64,000 bases of DNA, from positions 646,766-710,765 of the forward strand of contig NZ_NBYO01000003.1 in NCBI RefSeq assembly GCF_002238045.1, in the 5' to 3' direction. The notes beneath the pieces were generated by a model. It saw only the letters and a list, made by a program, of their open reading frames with translations, was not told the DNA's origin and did no database searches. This document shows positions 38,489 through 47,042 of this stretch, in pieces. Both the position numbers and the translations under genes were made by a program. Position 1 is the stretch's first letter. Every line of letters starts with the position of its first letter. Source of the stretch: Notoacmeibacter marinus (GTDB lineage: Bacteria; Pseudomonadota; Alphaproteobacteria; Rhizobiales; Rhizobiaceae).

Positions 38489-41149
38489 CTAACCGCCGAT
38501 CTTCGAGAAATCGGCGACCTGACCGGTGGCGTTGCGGATACGGTTCAGTAGCGCCAGGCGGTTGCCGCGCACCGAGGCGATCTCTGCATTGACCATCACC
38601 GCGTCGAAGAACGCATCGATGGGTCCGCGCAGCTTCGACAGCGCGGCCAGCGCCCGCTCGTAATCCTCGGCCTCGGTGGCTTCTGCAGCGGCGTTTTCCT
38701 GCGCTTCCAATGCCTCGAAGAGCGCGCGCTCCCCATCCTGCTCGAAGAGCGACGGATCGACCGGCTGGTCGAAGGACAGGCCCTGCTGTTCTTCCTTGGC
38801 CAGAATGTTCGTGGCGCGTTTCGTGCCGGCCAGAAGGTTCTGCCCTTCCTTGGTGTCGAGGAAAGCGCCCAGCGCCTGCACCCGCCGAATGATGAGGAGG
38901 AGATCGTCGTTGGCAGCATGGTCGGTGTGCCCACCCTCCCCCTGGTGGGGAGGGTGGGACGGAACGTCCGGGGTGGGGGGCGTTGCTGCCTCGACTTTCT
39001 CACCCCCACCCGCACCTTCGGTGCGACCTCCCCCATCCAGGGGGAGGTGGGTGCCACTCGCCAGCACAGCGTCGATCAGATCGTGCCGCGCGCCCTGATC
39101 GCGCAGATAGACCTTCAGACGGTCGTGGAAGAATGCGAGGAGCGACAGTGTTAGCTCCCACGACCAATCTGGTGCCTTCTCCAATAAGGCCTCTCGGCCC
39201 GATTCGCCAACAAGTCGATCCTCTATTTCAGCCCTGTAATCGGCACTGATAAGCCCTACTCGCGCGAGTAGCTCTGCGTGCTGCAAAAAATCTTCGCTCT
39301 CGCGCTTCTGGAAGAAAACCGCATACCGAATTGTTGGGCCGATCAGCCCGCGAATTAACCCAAGACGAATCCCATTCTCAGCCACGATCCGGATCACGCC
39401 GAGAGCGGCGCGGCGGAGAGCATAAGGGTCCTTCGAACCGGTCGGTTTTTCGTCGATGGCCCAGAAGCCGGTCAGCGTGTCGAGCTTGTCGGCCAGCGCC
39501 ACGGCAATCGCGACCGGATCGGTCGGCACGGCGTCGGACGGCCCCTGCGGGCGGTAGTGATCCTCGATAGCGGTTGCGACACTCGAGTCCTCGCCCTGTA
39601 ACAGCGCGTAGGTCTTGCCCATCGCGCCCTGCACTTCGGGAAATTCCTGCACCACTTCGGTCGTGAGATCGGCCTTGGCGAGCAGCGCCGCGCGGCGGGC
39701 CAGTTGCGCCAGACGACCACCCTCCCCTCGGTGGGGAGGGTCGGACGGAACGTCCGGGGTGGGGGGCGTTGCTGCCTCGACCGTCTCACCCCCACCCGCA
39801 CCTTCGGTGCGACCTCCCCCATCGAGGGGGAGGTGGAAGCCCTGCGTATCCAGAACGCCGGCCAGTTCTTCCGCCAGCGCGGCGATGCGGCGGACGCGCT
39901 CGCCCTGCGTCCCGAGCTTGGCGTGGAAGGTGACGTTTAGGTGGTCCAGCCGCGCCATGCGTTGGTCGAGCGGTTTGAACAGATCGAGCCCGAGATCGTC
40001 GGCGCTCGCTTTCAGATCGTCGATGTCCGGCAGATCCTGCTGATCGGTGCGCCAGAAATAGAGCGCATCGGCGAGGCGCGCACGCACAACCTTGCCATTG
40101 CCACGGGCGATCTCAGCACCGCCATCCTTCGCATCGATGTTCGAAACGAGGATGAATTTATTGGAGAGGCTTCCCCCCTCACCCGGCTCGCCATGCGAGC
40201 CACCCTCTCCCTCCAGGGGCGAGGAGATTCTCTGCCGTGTGACGAAGCATTTCTGGTTCGTCTTGATCGTCAGGCGGATGACCTCGTCCGGGATTTCGAG
40301 ATACTCCTCCTCGAACTCGCCGAGCAGGACGACCGGCCATTCGACCAGGCCCGCGACCTCTTCCAGCAGTGCCTCGTCCTCGACCAGTTCGAGACCGCTC
40401 GCGAAGGCCATATCCTTCGCATCGTGCAGGATCATGTCCTTTCGCCGCGCGGCCGAGAGCACGACATTGGCCTTTTCCAGCTTGTTTACATAATCGTCGA
40501 AGCGGCGCACGGCGATCTCGCCGCCAGCATGGAAGCGGTGGCCGACGGTCGTGTTGCCGGCGCGGATGCCGCCCACATCGAATTGGACGATCACCGGGTC
40601 TTCGGTCTCCGGCCCGAAGGTGCAGAGGATCGATTGCAGCGGGCGCACCCAGCGCATCGCCTCGCCGCCCCGGCCCTCCACGCCGTTATAGTCGCTGCCC
40701 TTCGGCCCGGACGCCGGGCCCCAACGCATGGATTTGGACCACGGAAACGAGCGAATGATGCCGGGCATCGCCTCGGCGATGATTGCGTCTGCCGGGCGGC
40801 CCGGTTTTTCGATGGTGGCGACGTAGAAATCGCCTTTCTTCGGGTCGCTCCTGACCTCGGCCTGATCGATGCTGTCGAGGCCCGCGCCGCGCAGAAAGCC
40901 GGCAATCGCCTTTTCGGGCGCGTCGGTGCGCGGGCCTTTCCGCTCCTCGCGTACATCGGCGGAACGCGCGGTCAGGCCGCGAATATCGAGCGTCAGGCGA
41001 CGGGGCGTCCAGTGTTCGGCGGCGCCCTCATAGGTCAGGCCGGCATCGATCAGCGCGTCGGTCACCATCTTTTTCAGATCGCCCGCCGCCTTGCGCTGCA
41101 TGCGGGCGGGAATCTCTTCAGAGCGCAGTTCGAGAAGAAGGTCAGGCAT
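38489..41149 (-). CDS. glyS: Glycyl-tRNA synthetase beta subunit carrying three in-frame repeat insertions
   Basis: The product has 886 residues; members without such inserts are about 690-780. The normal core is visible: [15 protein letters not shown] at the N-terminus, the KTNQKCFVT motif, [29 protein letters not shown], and the C-terminal anticodon-binding part ([17 protein letters not shown]). Three inserts derive from palindromic elements. They lie at about residues 308-326 (SSPLEGEGG type), 438-477 and 700-740 (HLPLDGGGR type, each about 40 residues), all in surface loops between conserved blocks. The enzyme is probably still functional because it is essential and all inserts keep frame. 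ATG 41149 has GGA at eight bases and is the ATG preserved in the duplicated 5' copy; ATG 41155 is the alternative. Confidence 0.95.
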   Translation of the reverse strand: MPDLLLELRSEEIPARMQRKAAGDLKKMVTDALIDAGLTYEGAAEHWTPRRLTLDIRGLTARSADVREERKGPRTDAPEKAIAGFLRGAGLDSIDQAEVRSDPKKGDFYVATIEKPGRPADAIIAEAMPGIIRSFPWSKSMRWGPASGPKGSDYNGVEGRGGEAMRWVRPLQSILCTFGPETEDPVIVQFDVGGIRAGNTTVGHRFHAGGEIAVRRFDDYVNKLEKANVVLSAARRKDMILHDAKDMAFASGLELVEDEALLEEVAGLVEWPVVLLGEFEEEYLEIPDEVIRLTIKTNQKCFVTRQRISSPLEGEGGSHGEPGEGGSLSNKFILVSNIDAKDGGAEIARGNGKVVRARLADALYFWRTDQQDLPDIDDLKASADDLGLDLFKPLDQRMARLDHLNVTFHAKLGTQGERVRRIAALAEELAGVLDTQGFHLPLDGGGRTEGAGGGETVEAATPPTPDVPSDPPHRGEGGRLAQLARRAALLAKADLTTEVVQEFPEVQGAMGKTYALLQGEDSSVATAIEDHYRPQGPSDAVPTDPVAIAVALADKLDTLTGFWAIDEKPTGSKDPYALRRAALGVIRIVAENGIRLGLIRGLIGPTIRYAVFFQKRESEDFLQHAELLARVGLISADYRAEIEDRLVGESGREALLEKAPDWSWELTLSLLAFFHDRLKVYLRDQGARHDLIDAVLASGTHLPLDGGGRTEGAGGGEKVEAATPPTPDVPSHPPHQGEGGHTDHAANDDLLLIIRRVQALGAFLDTKEGQNLLAGTKRATNILAKEEQQGLSFDQPVDPSLFEQDGERALFEALEAQENAAAEATEAEDYERALAALSKLRGPIDAFFDAVMVNAEIASVRGNRLALLNRIRNATGQVADFSKIGG
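38930..39050 (-). repeat. Palindromic element copy A, inside glyS
   Basis: This 121-bp unit consists of five nested or serial inverted repeats: a 12-bp stem (38930-38941 with 38947-38958), a 5-bp mini-hairpin (38957-38969), a long-range 9-bp stem (38971-38979 with 39003-39011), a 5-6-bp mini-hairpin (39012-39024) and a 9-bp stem (39026-39034 with 39040-39048). In the glyS frame it encodes [16 protein letters not shown], a variable linker, TPPTPDVPS and GEGG. It is nearly identical to copy B. Confidence 0.9.
39717..39836 (-). repeat. Palindromic element copy B, inside glyS
   Basis: This 120-bp unit is nearly identical to copy A, differing at a handful of positions such as the apical loops and the linker. 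It has the same orientation and reading frame. It encodes [16 protein letters not shown] through GEGG, interrupting the segment between the helix ending LAGVLDTQG and the conserved [12 protein letters not shown]. All five stems of copy A can be drawn. Confidence 0.9.
40172..40226 (-). repeat. Short divergent half-element D, inside glyS
   Basis: This unit of about 55 bp has the hairpin, mini-hairpin and arm order of the left half of the A/B elements in the coding sense. The mini-hairpin is a perfect 7-bp stem with a 3-base loop (40185-40191 with 40195-40201). It encodes SSPLEGEGG...GEPGEGGS, inserted between KCFVTRQR and [10 protein letters not shown] of GlyS. The sequence differs from A/B but the layout matches. 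Confidence 0.7.
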
Positions 41150-41151
41150 GG
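41102..41151 (-). repeat. Direct repeat, copy 1: 5' end of glyS
   Basis: This segment holds the glyS start codon and first about 16 codons. It recurs almost unchanged 120 bp further on (41222-41271), with only a few substitutions across about 50 bases. Confidence 0.85.
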
Positions 41152-41221
41152 GCATATTCCATCAGTCCGCATGCCGCTCTCTTTTTGTCGGTCCTCACCG
41201 CAATGCGGCTCCGGGCCTCCG

Positions 41222-41271
41222 GCGGGGCTGGAATCTCTTCGGAGCGCAGTTCGAGAAGAAGGTCAGGCATG
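41222..41271 (-). repeat. Direct repeat, copy 2: truncated duplicate of the glyS 5' end
   Basis: This duplicate begins with the same ATGCCTGACC and encodes [15 protein letters not shown] before diverging. Its reading frame continues for about 41 codons and stops at the TGA inside the ATGCCTGA of the real glyS start. It lies between glyS and palindromic element C, so it marks the edge of an insertion or tandem duplication. Confidence 0.8.
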
Positions 41272-41282
41272 GTCTCATTCCT

Positions 41283-41397
41283 CACCCTCCCCTCGATGGG
41301 GAGGGTCGGCGCATCAGCGCCGGGGTGGGGTGATCATCAGTTTTCCGCACCCCCACCCGCGCCAGTGGCGCGACCTCCCCCATCGAGGGGGAGGTGG
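41283..41397 (-). repeat. Palindromic element copy C, at the 3' end of the DUF559 gene
   Basis: This 115-bp unit has the same five-stem layout as A and B but more divergent sequence. Outer stems are CACCTCCCCC-type. The two mini-hairpins carry compensatory changes compared with A/B: in the coding sense, CGCACC/GGTGCG becomes CGCGCC/GGCGCG, and GGACG/CGTCC becomes GGCGC/GCGCC. Its first half encodes the last 17 residues ([16 protein letters not shown]...) and its central linker provides the stop codon of the DUF559 gene. Confidence 0.88.
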
Positions 41398-41744
41398 GAG
41401 CGGGCCTCGACGGCGGCATAGATGGTATCGAGCACGGAATCCAGTTCGTATCGCACATCATCGGTCCAAAACCGCAATACCAGATAGCCTTGATCGTTCA
41501 GCCATGCGTCGCGAGATATGTCATGAGATGCCTGCCTCTCATCCGCATGGTGAGAGCCGTCGACCTCAATAACCAACTTGAGACGGTGAGAAGCGAAATC
41601 GGCGCAGTAGGGTCCGATAGGTGCCTGACGGCGAAAATGAGACCCTTCCACCGGGATGCGCCATAGATGCCGCCAAAGCTTCGCCTCCATATCTTCGGGC
41701 GCGCTTCTCATGGCGCGGGCGGTGGCGATACGAAAGCGCTTCAT
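41337..41744 (-). CDS. DUF559 (Vsr-like, PD-(D/E)XK) endonuclease-domain protein
   Basis: The product has about 135 residues. The DUF559 core is complete: AEDMEAKLW-like start (APEDMEAKLWRHLWRIP), HFRRQAPIGPYCADFASH, the active-site strand KLVIEVDGSHHADERQA, and QGYLVLRFWTDDVRYELD. The acidic residues in CADFAS and IEVDG fit a PD-(D/E)XK nuclease. The last about 17 residues and the stop are encoded by palindromic element C. The function of stand-alone DUF559 proteins is unknown. The start at ATG 41744 gives a family-like N-terminus but has a weak ribosome site. It lies between a VOC-family gene and glyS. Confidence 0.85.
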   Translation of the reverse strand: MKRFRIATARAMRSAPEDMEAKLWRHLWRIPVEGSHFRRQAPIGPYCADFASHRLKLVIEVDGSHHADERQASHDISRDAWLNDQGYLVLRFWTDDVRYELDSVLDTIYAAVEARSHLPLDGGGRATGAGGGAEN

Positions 41745-41775
41745 CGGTGCAGGGTGCCAAACCTGGCGGTCGACG

Positions 41776-42408
41776 TCACCCACCCAATACGCGCGAACCC
41801 TCCGGCGTTTCGATTTCGGCCTGTAAACCGGACGCATGACCGGTTCGGAAGAGCACGCGATCGTCGGCGAAATGCGGGGCGAGCGCCGCTGCGATGAAAC
41901 CGGCCAGCGGATGGGTGACCGTCAGCTTCGACAGGCGGGAATTGCGCTCGGCCATCGTCGCGCCGGGCGTCCTGCCGTCCGGCCATTGCATGATCGTCGG
42001 AAACGTCCCTTCGAACGGCATCGAGCCGTCATCCGGCACGGTGATACGCCAGGTCAGATCGCCCCGGCTGACCGTCATCGGCCTGCCGATGGCGCGCGGC
42101 AGAGCGGCGCAGGCCGCATCGAGATCGTCTGTGCGAAGGATCCAGGTGGAGAGGAAAGGCGGGCGGTCGCCCTGCCGGTCGAGCGCGTACCAGCGCGGCT
42201 GCTCCGGCGGCTGCGCGTCGGGGTCGATGGTGATGACTTCGAGAAACTCGGTCTCGCCCAGCTTCATCAGGCGGTTGTGCGTGCCCATTTTCGGATGGCT
42301 GCCGCCGGGCGGAATATCGACGCCGAGGCGCTCACGCACATATGCTGCACCCGAGACGAGGTCTGGCGCGGCGATGGCGAGATGGTCGAGTTCCAATCGA
42401 AACACCAT
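41776..42408 (-). CDS. VOC (glyoxalase-like) family protein
   Basis: The 210-residue product has the glyoxalase-like opening ELDHLAIAAPDLVSGAAYV, then GTHNRLMKLGETEFLEVITI and a C-terminal VTHPLAGFIAAALAPHF. The metal ligand pattern (His in LDHL, Glu in TEFLEV) is present at least in part. Substrate is unknown. It starts 27 bp after the 59-codon gene and belongs to the minus-strand run from glyQ to glyS. Confidence 0.82.
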   Translation of the reverse strand: MVFRLELDHLAIAAPDLVSGAAYVRERLGVDIPPGGSHPKMGTHNRLMKLGETEFLEVITIDPDAQPPEQPRWYALDRQGDRPPFLSTWILRTDDLDAACAALPRAIGRPMTVSRGDLTWRITVPDDGSMPFEGTFPTIMQWPDGRTPGATMAERNSRLSKLTVTHPLAGFIAAALAPHFADDRVLFRTGHASGLQAEIETPEGSRVLGG

Positions 42409-42435
42409 TCGATCAAGCCGATTCAGAGCTGCAGG

Positions 42436-42615
42436 TCAGGACTCCGCAGCCTCCAGCTCTCGACGGCGCTTGGCGATCAGCGCACGGACAAAATCTTCCC
42501 GCTTGGGATCGGGAGCGGGCCCACGATTCTTCCATAGGAACACGACAAAATCGATCACGCTGGCGGCAAGAATGCCGAACAGCACGATGGCGAAGATCGT
42601 TTCAAATATCGTCAT
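42436..42615 (-). CDS. Small single-helix membrane protein (59 residues)
   Basis: The product begins [19 protein letters not shown], a transmembrane helix to about residue 28. It continues with a basic/acidic tail (KREDFVRALIAKRRRELEAAE) that could form a cytoplasmic helix. The GAGGAGG ribosome site is strong, and the ATG overlaps the stop of the 100-codon gene (ATGA), so this short gene is well supported. No family was recognised. Confidence 0.78.
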   Translation of the reverse strand: MTIFETIFAIVLFGILAASVIDFVVFLWKNRGPAPDPKREDFVRALIAKRRRELEAAES

Positions 42616-42914
42616 GTCGCCTCCTCGATCCGCTCAACCATGTCCGTGTCTACCGCTTCAATATAGTCCGCCGCTGCTGCCTTTGCCAGTTCGGCGACAT
42701 CGGGCGAGGCTTCCAGGTAACGCATCATGAGGTAGCCGTCGAACTGCACATCCGCGTTCGCCGATCTCATCATCTCCGACGCTTTGGCGAAAAGCGCAAA
42801 TTCATCACGCCGCCGCGCGCGAACATATTGCCGGCTCGTGAACCAGATTCCCGCAGCAGCCAGAATCACAAGCCCGATGTTTCGCGCAATTTCGCTGACG
42901 TCGACAAAGCTCAT
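42612..42914 (-). CDS. Small membrane-anchored protein, co-translated with glyQ
   Basis: The 100-residue product has one N-terminal helix (about 10-27, [18 protein letters not shown]) and a soluble helical domain ([19 protein letters not shown]). The ATG overlaps the glyQ stop by four bases and its stop overlaps the 59-codon gene, so glyQ and both small genes are one coupled set. No known family was recognised. Confidence 0.75.
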   Translation of the reverse strand: MSFVDVSEIARNIGLVILAAAGIWFTSRQYVRARRRDEFALFAKASEMMRSANADVQFDGYLMMRYLEASPDVAELAKAAAADYIEAVDTDMVERIEEAT

Positions 42915-43849
42915 GCGGCCACTTTGCCAGCCCCACCTGCTTCGGTCTTCAGAAACGCCTCGCCGCACTGGCGGGCGAGGTTGCGGACGCGCAGAATATA
43001 GCTCTGACGGTCGGTGACGGAGATCACGCCGCGCGCGTCGAGCAGGTTGAAGACGTGGGACGCCTTGATGCACTGGTCGTAGGCCGGCAGCACGCAGCGA
43101 TGCAGACCGCCCTTGCCTTCCGGTTCACCGGCGGCAAGAATCGCGGCGCATTCGGCTTCGGCGTCCTCGAAATGGCGGCGCAGCGTGTCGGTATCGGCGA
43201 TCTCGAAATTGTAGCGCGAATATTCCTGCTCGGCCTGCAGGAAGACGTCGCCATAGCTGACCCTGTCGTCCCCCTCGCCGCCATTGAAGTTCAGATCGTA
43301 CACATTGTCGACGTTCTGCACATACATGGCGATTCGCTCGAGCCCATAGGTCAGTTCGCCGGCGACAGGGGCGCATTCGATGCCGCAGACCTGCTGGAAA
43401 TAGGTGAACTGGCTGACTTCCATGCCGTCGCACCAGCACTCCCAGCCGAGGCCCCAGGCGCCGAGCGTCGGGCTTTCCCAGTCATCTTCGACAAAGCGTA
43501 TGTCGTGCAGCAACGGGTCTATGCCGATCGCTTCCAGACTGCCGAGATAGAGTTCCTGCAGATCGGTCGGGTTCGGCTTCAGGATCACCTGATACTGGTA
43601 GTAGTGCTGCAGCCGGTTCGGATTCTCCCCATAGCGGCCGTCCTTGGGTCGGCGGGACGGCTGCACATAGGCCGCGTTCCAGCGCTTCGGCCCGAGCGCG
43701 CGCAAGGTCGTCGCCGGATGGAAGGTGCCGGCCCCGACCTCCATGTCGTAGGGCTGCAGAATGGCGCAGCCCCGCTTCGCCCAGTAATCGTGCAGCGTCA
43801 GGATAAGCCCCTGAAAGGAGCGGGTCGGGTCGAGGTGGGATGCGGTCAC
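42911..43849 (-). CDS. glyQ: Glycyl-tRNA synthetase alpha subunit
   Basis: The 312-residue catalytic class II subunit charges tRNA-Gly together with GlyS. Family blocks are [50 protein letters not shown] and [23 protein letters not shown] 43849 ([12 protein letters not shown]) matches the usual N-terminus; an in-frame start 18 codons upstream (43903) is possible. Unlike the common glyQ-glyS pair, about 1.8 kb of small genes and repeats separates it from glyS. Confidence 0.95.
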   Translation of the reverse strand: MTASHLDPTRSFQGLILTLHDYWAKRGCAILQPYDMEVGAGTFHPATTLRALGPKRWNAAYVQPSRRPKDGRYGENPNRLQHYYQYQVILKPNPTDLQELYLGSLEAIGIDPLLHDIRFVEDDWESPTLGAWGLGWECWCDGMEVSQFTYFQQVCGIECAPVAGELTYGLERIAMYVQNVDNVYDLNFNGGEGDDRVSYGDVFLQAEQEYSRYNFEIADTDTLRRHFEDAEAECAAILAAGEPEGKGGLHRCVLPAYDQCIKASHVFNLLDARGVISVTDRQSYILRVRNLARQCGEAFLKTEAGGAGKVAA

Positions 43850-43980
43850 GGGATGGTCCGTCAAGGTCTGGGAAATCGCGGCGGACCCTAGTGGGCCAGC
43901 CACCCGGAATCAAGCGGACAGAACCCCGCAGCCGTTACAGAACGTCGAGACTCAGGCTCTATCCAGCGCGCCGCGACGGA

Positions 43981-45810
43981 TCAGTTGGCTGCTTCTGCAG
44001 GATCCACCGCCAAGGCCGCATCGGCATTGCGCGCCGGCTCGTCATCCGGCAGGCCCCGCGCCTGCTTGCTCATGATCTCCGCCATCAGCATCGGATCGGG
44101 CTTCTTCATGGCTTTCACCGCCGCCAGCGCCGCGTTCCACTGATATTCGGCCTCCAGTTTCCGACCGACCTTCCAATAAGCGTCGCCGAGATGGTCGTTG
44201 ACCGTCGGGTCTTCCGGCATCAACGCTATGGCGCGTTCCAGTTCGCGCACCGCCTCATCGTAGCGGCCGAGGCGATAGAAGGCCCATCCAAGCGAATCGA
44301 CGATGAAACCGGCATCGGGCCGCGCCTCGACCGCCTTGCGGATAAGGTCTAGCCCTTCCTCCAGCTTCTCGTTCCGGTCGACAAGGGAATAACCGAGATA
44401 GTTCAGGACTTCGGGACGGTTCGGCTCCAGCGTCAGCGCCCGCCGAAAATCCGGTTCGGCCTTATCCCATTGCTTCAGGCGCTCATAGGCCATGCCCCGC
44501 CGGTAGTAGAAGTTCCAGTCGGGCTTCTTGCCGCCCTCTTCCAGCGCCGCGACCGCCTCCTCGTAAAGCTGCGCCGCCTCGGCGAACTGCTCGTTGCGGG
44601 CGAAAATATCGCCGAGCGCCAGGTAGGCCCGTTCTTCCATGGGATCGCGCGCTATGGCGTCCCGCAGTGATTTTTCAGCAGCTTTGTAGTCTTCGGCATC
44701 GGCCAGGGCGAGACCCGATTGCAGATCGGCAATACGGCGAAGAGGCGATCGCTCCGGCACATCTCCATAGTATTCCATCGCACGGCGCGGGAAGCCGAGC
44801 CGCTCCTCCACCAGCCCGATCTGAACCAGAATGGTGCCGTTCTGCGGCATCAGCGCACGGGCCAGTTGCAGATAGACGCGCGTCAAAGGCTCGCTGCCCG
44901 GCCGATTCAGCACCAGCCCGAGATCGTAGAGATAGATCGCCGCGCCTTCGCGCGCGGATTCAACGAAACGCTCGGGTCGCTTGCCGCTCTTCAACTTCTT
45001 GCGCAGTTCGCCAAATTCGATGAATTGCGGCGCTACGGCTTCACCGCTCGATAGCACCGAACGGGCGAAATCGGCGCGGCCATCGCGAATGAGCCAGCTG
45101 GCATAGGCTGCCACGCCCTGAACCCAGAGATCGGGCGCGCCCGCCGACGCTTCCTCGTCATCCAGAAGCGAACGGTAAAGGCGATCGGCCTCCGGCCGTT
45201 CATAAAGGTCGGCCATCAATGCAGAATGAAGCGTCGTGAAGGGTGCATACCAAGGCTGATCGTCCAGCGCCCGCAGATCGGCCAGCGCGCCGCCGGCATC
45301 GCCATTGCCCGCTTTCGCCCAAGCCGCCATCACCCTATTCGTCAGCCTTTGCAGATCGTCCTGACCGGCTCTGTTCTGAAGCGTCGAAGGAACGCGCTTG
45401 AAGTTCTTGCCGCGCATTTCATCGACCGCCACGGTCAGCCGCGCAAAACGCTCGGCTTCGGGAACGGCTTTCAGGCGCTCGGCCTCGGCCAGCGCCTCGT
45501 CGAATTTGCCGCGCCCAAGCAGGGTCATCATCAGATTGACGCGCAGCTTGGTTTCCGTTGGATCGAAGCTCAGCGCCCGGCGAAGATAGGCAATCGACCG
45601 GTCAAGGTCTCCCTCTTCCGTCGCAAGCTGCGCAGCGAGAAAAGCGCCGGCCCGCGAGCGGATATCGATCAGGCTTTCATCCGCATGGCCGGTGGCTGCC
45701 TGTACGGCGGGGCGGTCGACAACAAGCCAGCCAAGCCCCACCAGCGCCGCCAGAGTCAGGGGAAGCGCCTTCCGGCCGAACATTTTCACTGCAGTCATCG
45801 AACGTCCCAT
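43981..45810 (-). CDS. Exported tetratricopeptide-repeat protein
   Basis: This product of about 609 residues has an N-terminal hydrophobic signal or anchor (LPLTLAALVGLGWLVVD) and a body of TPR helices. Clear repeats include GDLDRSIAYLRRALSFDPTE, AYLALGDIFARNEQFAEAAQ, DKAEPDFRRALTLEPNRPEV and DEAVRELERAIALMPEDP. It is probably periplasmic or membrane-anchored and scaffolds proteins. The start is uncertain: ATG 45810, 45798 and 45828 are in frame. It follows ispB by about 90 bp on the same strand. Confidence 0.85.
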   Translation of the reverse strand: MGRSMTAVKMFGRKALPLTLAALVGLGWLVVDRPAVQAATGHADESLIDIRSRAGAFLAAQLATEEGDLDRSIAYLRRALSFDPTETKLRVNLMMTLLGRGKFDEALAEAERLKAVPEAERFARLTVAVDEMRGKNFKRVPSTLQNRAGQDDLQRLTNRVMAAWAKAGNGDAGGALADLRALDDQPWYAPFTTLHSALMADLYERPEADRLYRSLLDDEEASAGAPDLWVQGVAAYASWLIRDGRADFARSVLSSGEAVAPQFIEFGELRKKLKSGKRPERFVESAREGAAIYLYDLGLVLNRPGSEPLTRVYLQLARALMPQNGTILVQIGLVEERLGFPRRAMEYYGDVPERSPLRRIADLQSGLALADAEDYKAAEKSLRDAIARDPMEERAYLALGDIFARNEQFAEAAQLYEEAVAALEEGGKKPDWNFYYRRGMAYERLKQWDKAEPDFRRALTLEPNRPEVLNYLGYSLVDRNEKLEEGLDLIRKAVEARPDAGFIVDSLGWAFYRLGRYDEAVRELERAIALMPEDPTVNDHLGDAYWKVGRKLEAEYQWNAALAAVKAMKKPDPMLMAEIMSKQARGLPDDEPARNADAALAVDPAEAAN

Positions 45811-45900
45811 CTTGCAAATCGCCTGCATAATCGTGCCGTTCAAGGATGGCCTTTTTACGGTGTCCTTGGCGGAAAAGCGGGTCCACCGCAATGCGAACCC

Positions 45901-46929
45901 TCAGACAACGCGGCTAATGCAGAAGCCGACGACCTGATCGAGCGCATCGCGCCAGGGCCCCTCCGGCAACTCAGCAAGTGCCGTCCTCGCCGTCTCACCG
46001 TACAGCCTGGCTTCGCTCACCGTCTTTTCGACAGCGCCCGTGCGCTCCAGCCGTTCGATGGCGGATGCCAGCGCCGCGTCGTCGTTCCGCCCCTCTTCGA
46101 TGGCGGCCTTCCAGAATGCGCGGTCCTGATCATCGCCGTCGCGATAGGCGAAGATCACCGGCAGCGTCACCTTGCCCTCGCGGAAATCGTCACCAACATT
46201 CTTGCCGAGCGACGCCGCCGATCCGCCATAGTCGAGCGCGTCGTCCACCAGCTGAAACGCCATACCGAGCGTGTCGCCATAGGTGCGCAGGGCCTGTCGT
46301 TCACGCTCGCTCGCGCCAGTGATGATCGGTCCCATCTCGGCGGCGGCGGAAAAGAGTGCCGCCGTTTTGGCGCGGATGACCGCCTCGTAATCCGCCTTCG
46401 TGGTCTCCATCGAACGCGACGCGGACAACTGCCAGACCTCGCCCTCGGCGATCACCGAGGCGGCCGTCGACAGAACGTCCAGCGCATCGAGCGAGCCGAC
46501 ATCCACCATAAGTCGGAAGGCCTGACCGAGCAGGAAATCGCCGACCAGAACGGAAGCCTGATTACCCCAGATACGGCGCGCGGTGGCGCGCGCGCGGCGC
46601 ATATCGCTCTCATCGACCACATCGTCGTGCAGCAATGTCGCCGTGTGCATGAACTCCACGGCCGTCGCCAGCCTGATATGAGCGTCGCCCCGATAGCCGA
46701 ACATCTCGGCGCTGGCGATGGTCAGCATGGGGCGCAGGCGCTTGCCGCCGGCATTGACGAGATAGTTCGAGATCTCCGGGATGAGTTCGACGTCCGATCC
46801 GGCCTTCGACAGGATCAATTCGTTGACCGCGGCCATCGCATCGGCGCTCAGCTTCAACAGAGGTTCCACAGACGCGACCGCCACGGTCGTCTCGCCGCCC
46901 TGTGCCTTATCAATACTCAACCCTGCCAC
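45901..46929 (-). CDS. ispB: All-trans octaprenyl/decaprenyl diphosphate synthase
   Basis: This product of about 342 residues makes the polyprenyl side chain of ubiquinone, used by UbiA at 33.3 kb. The two Asp-rich motifs are LLHDDVVDESDMRR and FQLVDDALDYGG, with the KRLRPMLTIASAEMFG and VWQLSASRSMETT segments also typical. In Hyphomicrobiales the ubiquinone is usually Q10, so decaprenyl is likely. The start is uncertain: GTG 46929 matches the family best, GTG 46980 is the upper bound. It is divergent from the DUF2007 gene. Confidence 0.93.
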   Translation of the reverse strand: MAGLSIDKAQGGETTVAVASVEPLLKLSADAMAAVNELILSKAGSDVELIPEISNYLVNAGGKRLRPMLTIASAEMFGYRGDAHIRLATAVEFMHTATLLHDDVVDESDMRRARATARRIWGNQASVLVGDFLLGQAFRLMVDVGSLDALDVLSTAASVIAEGEVWQLSASRSMETTKADYEAVIRAKTAALFSAAAEMGPIITGASERERQALRTYGDTLGMAFQLVDDALDYGGSAASLGKNVGDDFREGKVTLPVIFAYRDGDDQDRAFWKAAIEEGRNDDAALASAIERLERTGAVEKTVSEARLYGETARTALAELPEGPWRDALDQVVGFCISRVV

Positions 46930-47042
46930 TCCGATGGATCGCGCCGCATCAACTCGCCCGTTCCTTAGCCAGCGGCCCACTGGAGCGCAAGGAGATCGAC
47001 GGCCGCTTGCCCGCGGCCCGCCGGTCTGCGAAAGGTTTGGCC

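Noticed and set aside
41150..41270. A ~41-codon frame beginning like GlyS upstream of glyS
   Set aside because: It is a truncated duplicate of the glyS 5' end that stops inside the real start region; treated as a scar, not a gene.
38930..41397. Repeats in glyS and DUF559 as a CRISPR array
   Set aside because: The copies are 0.7-2 kb apart, palindromic, inside coding sequence, and without regular spacers or cas genes.
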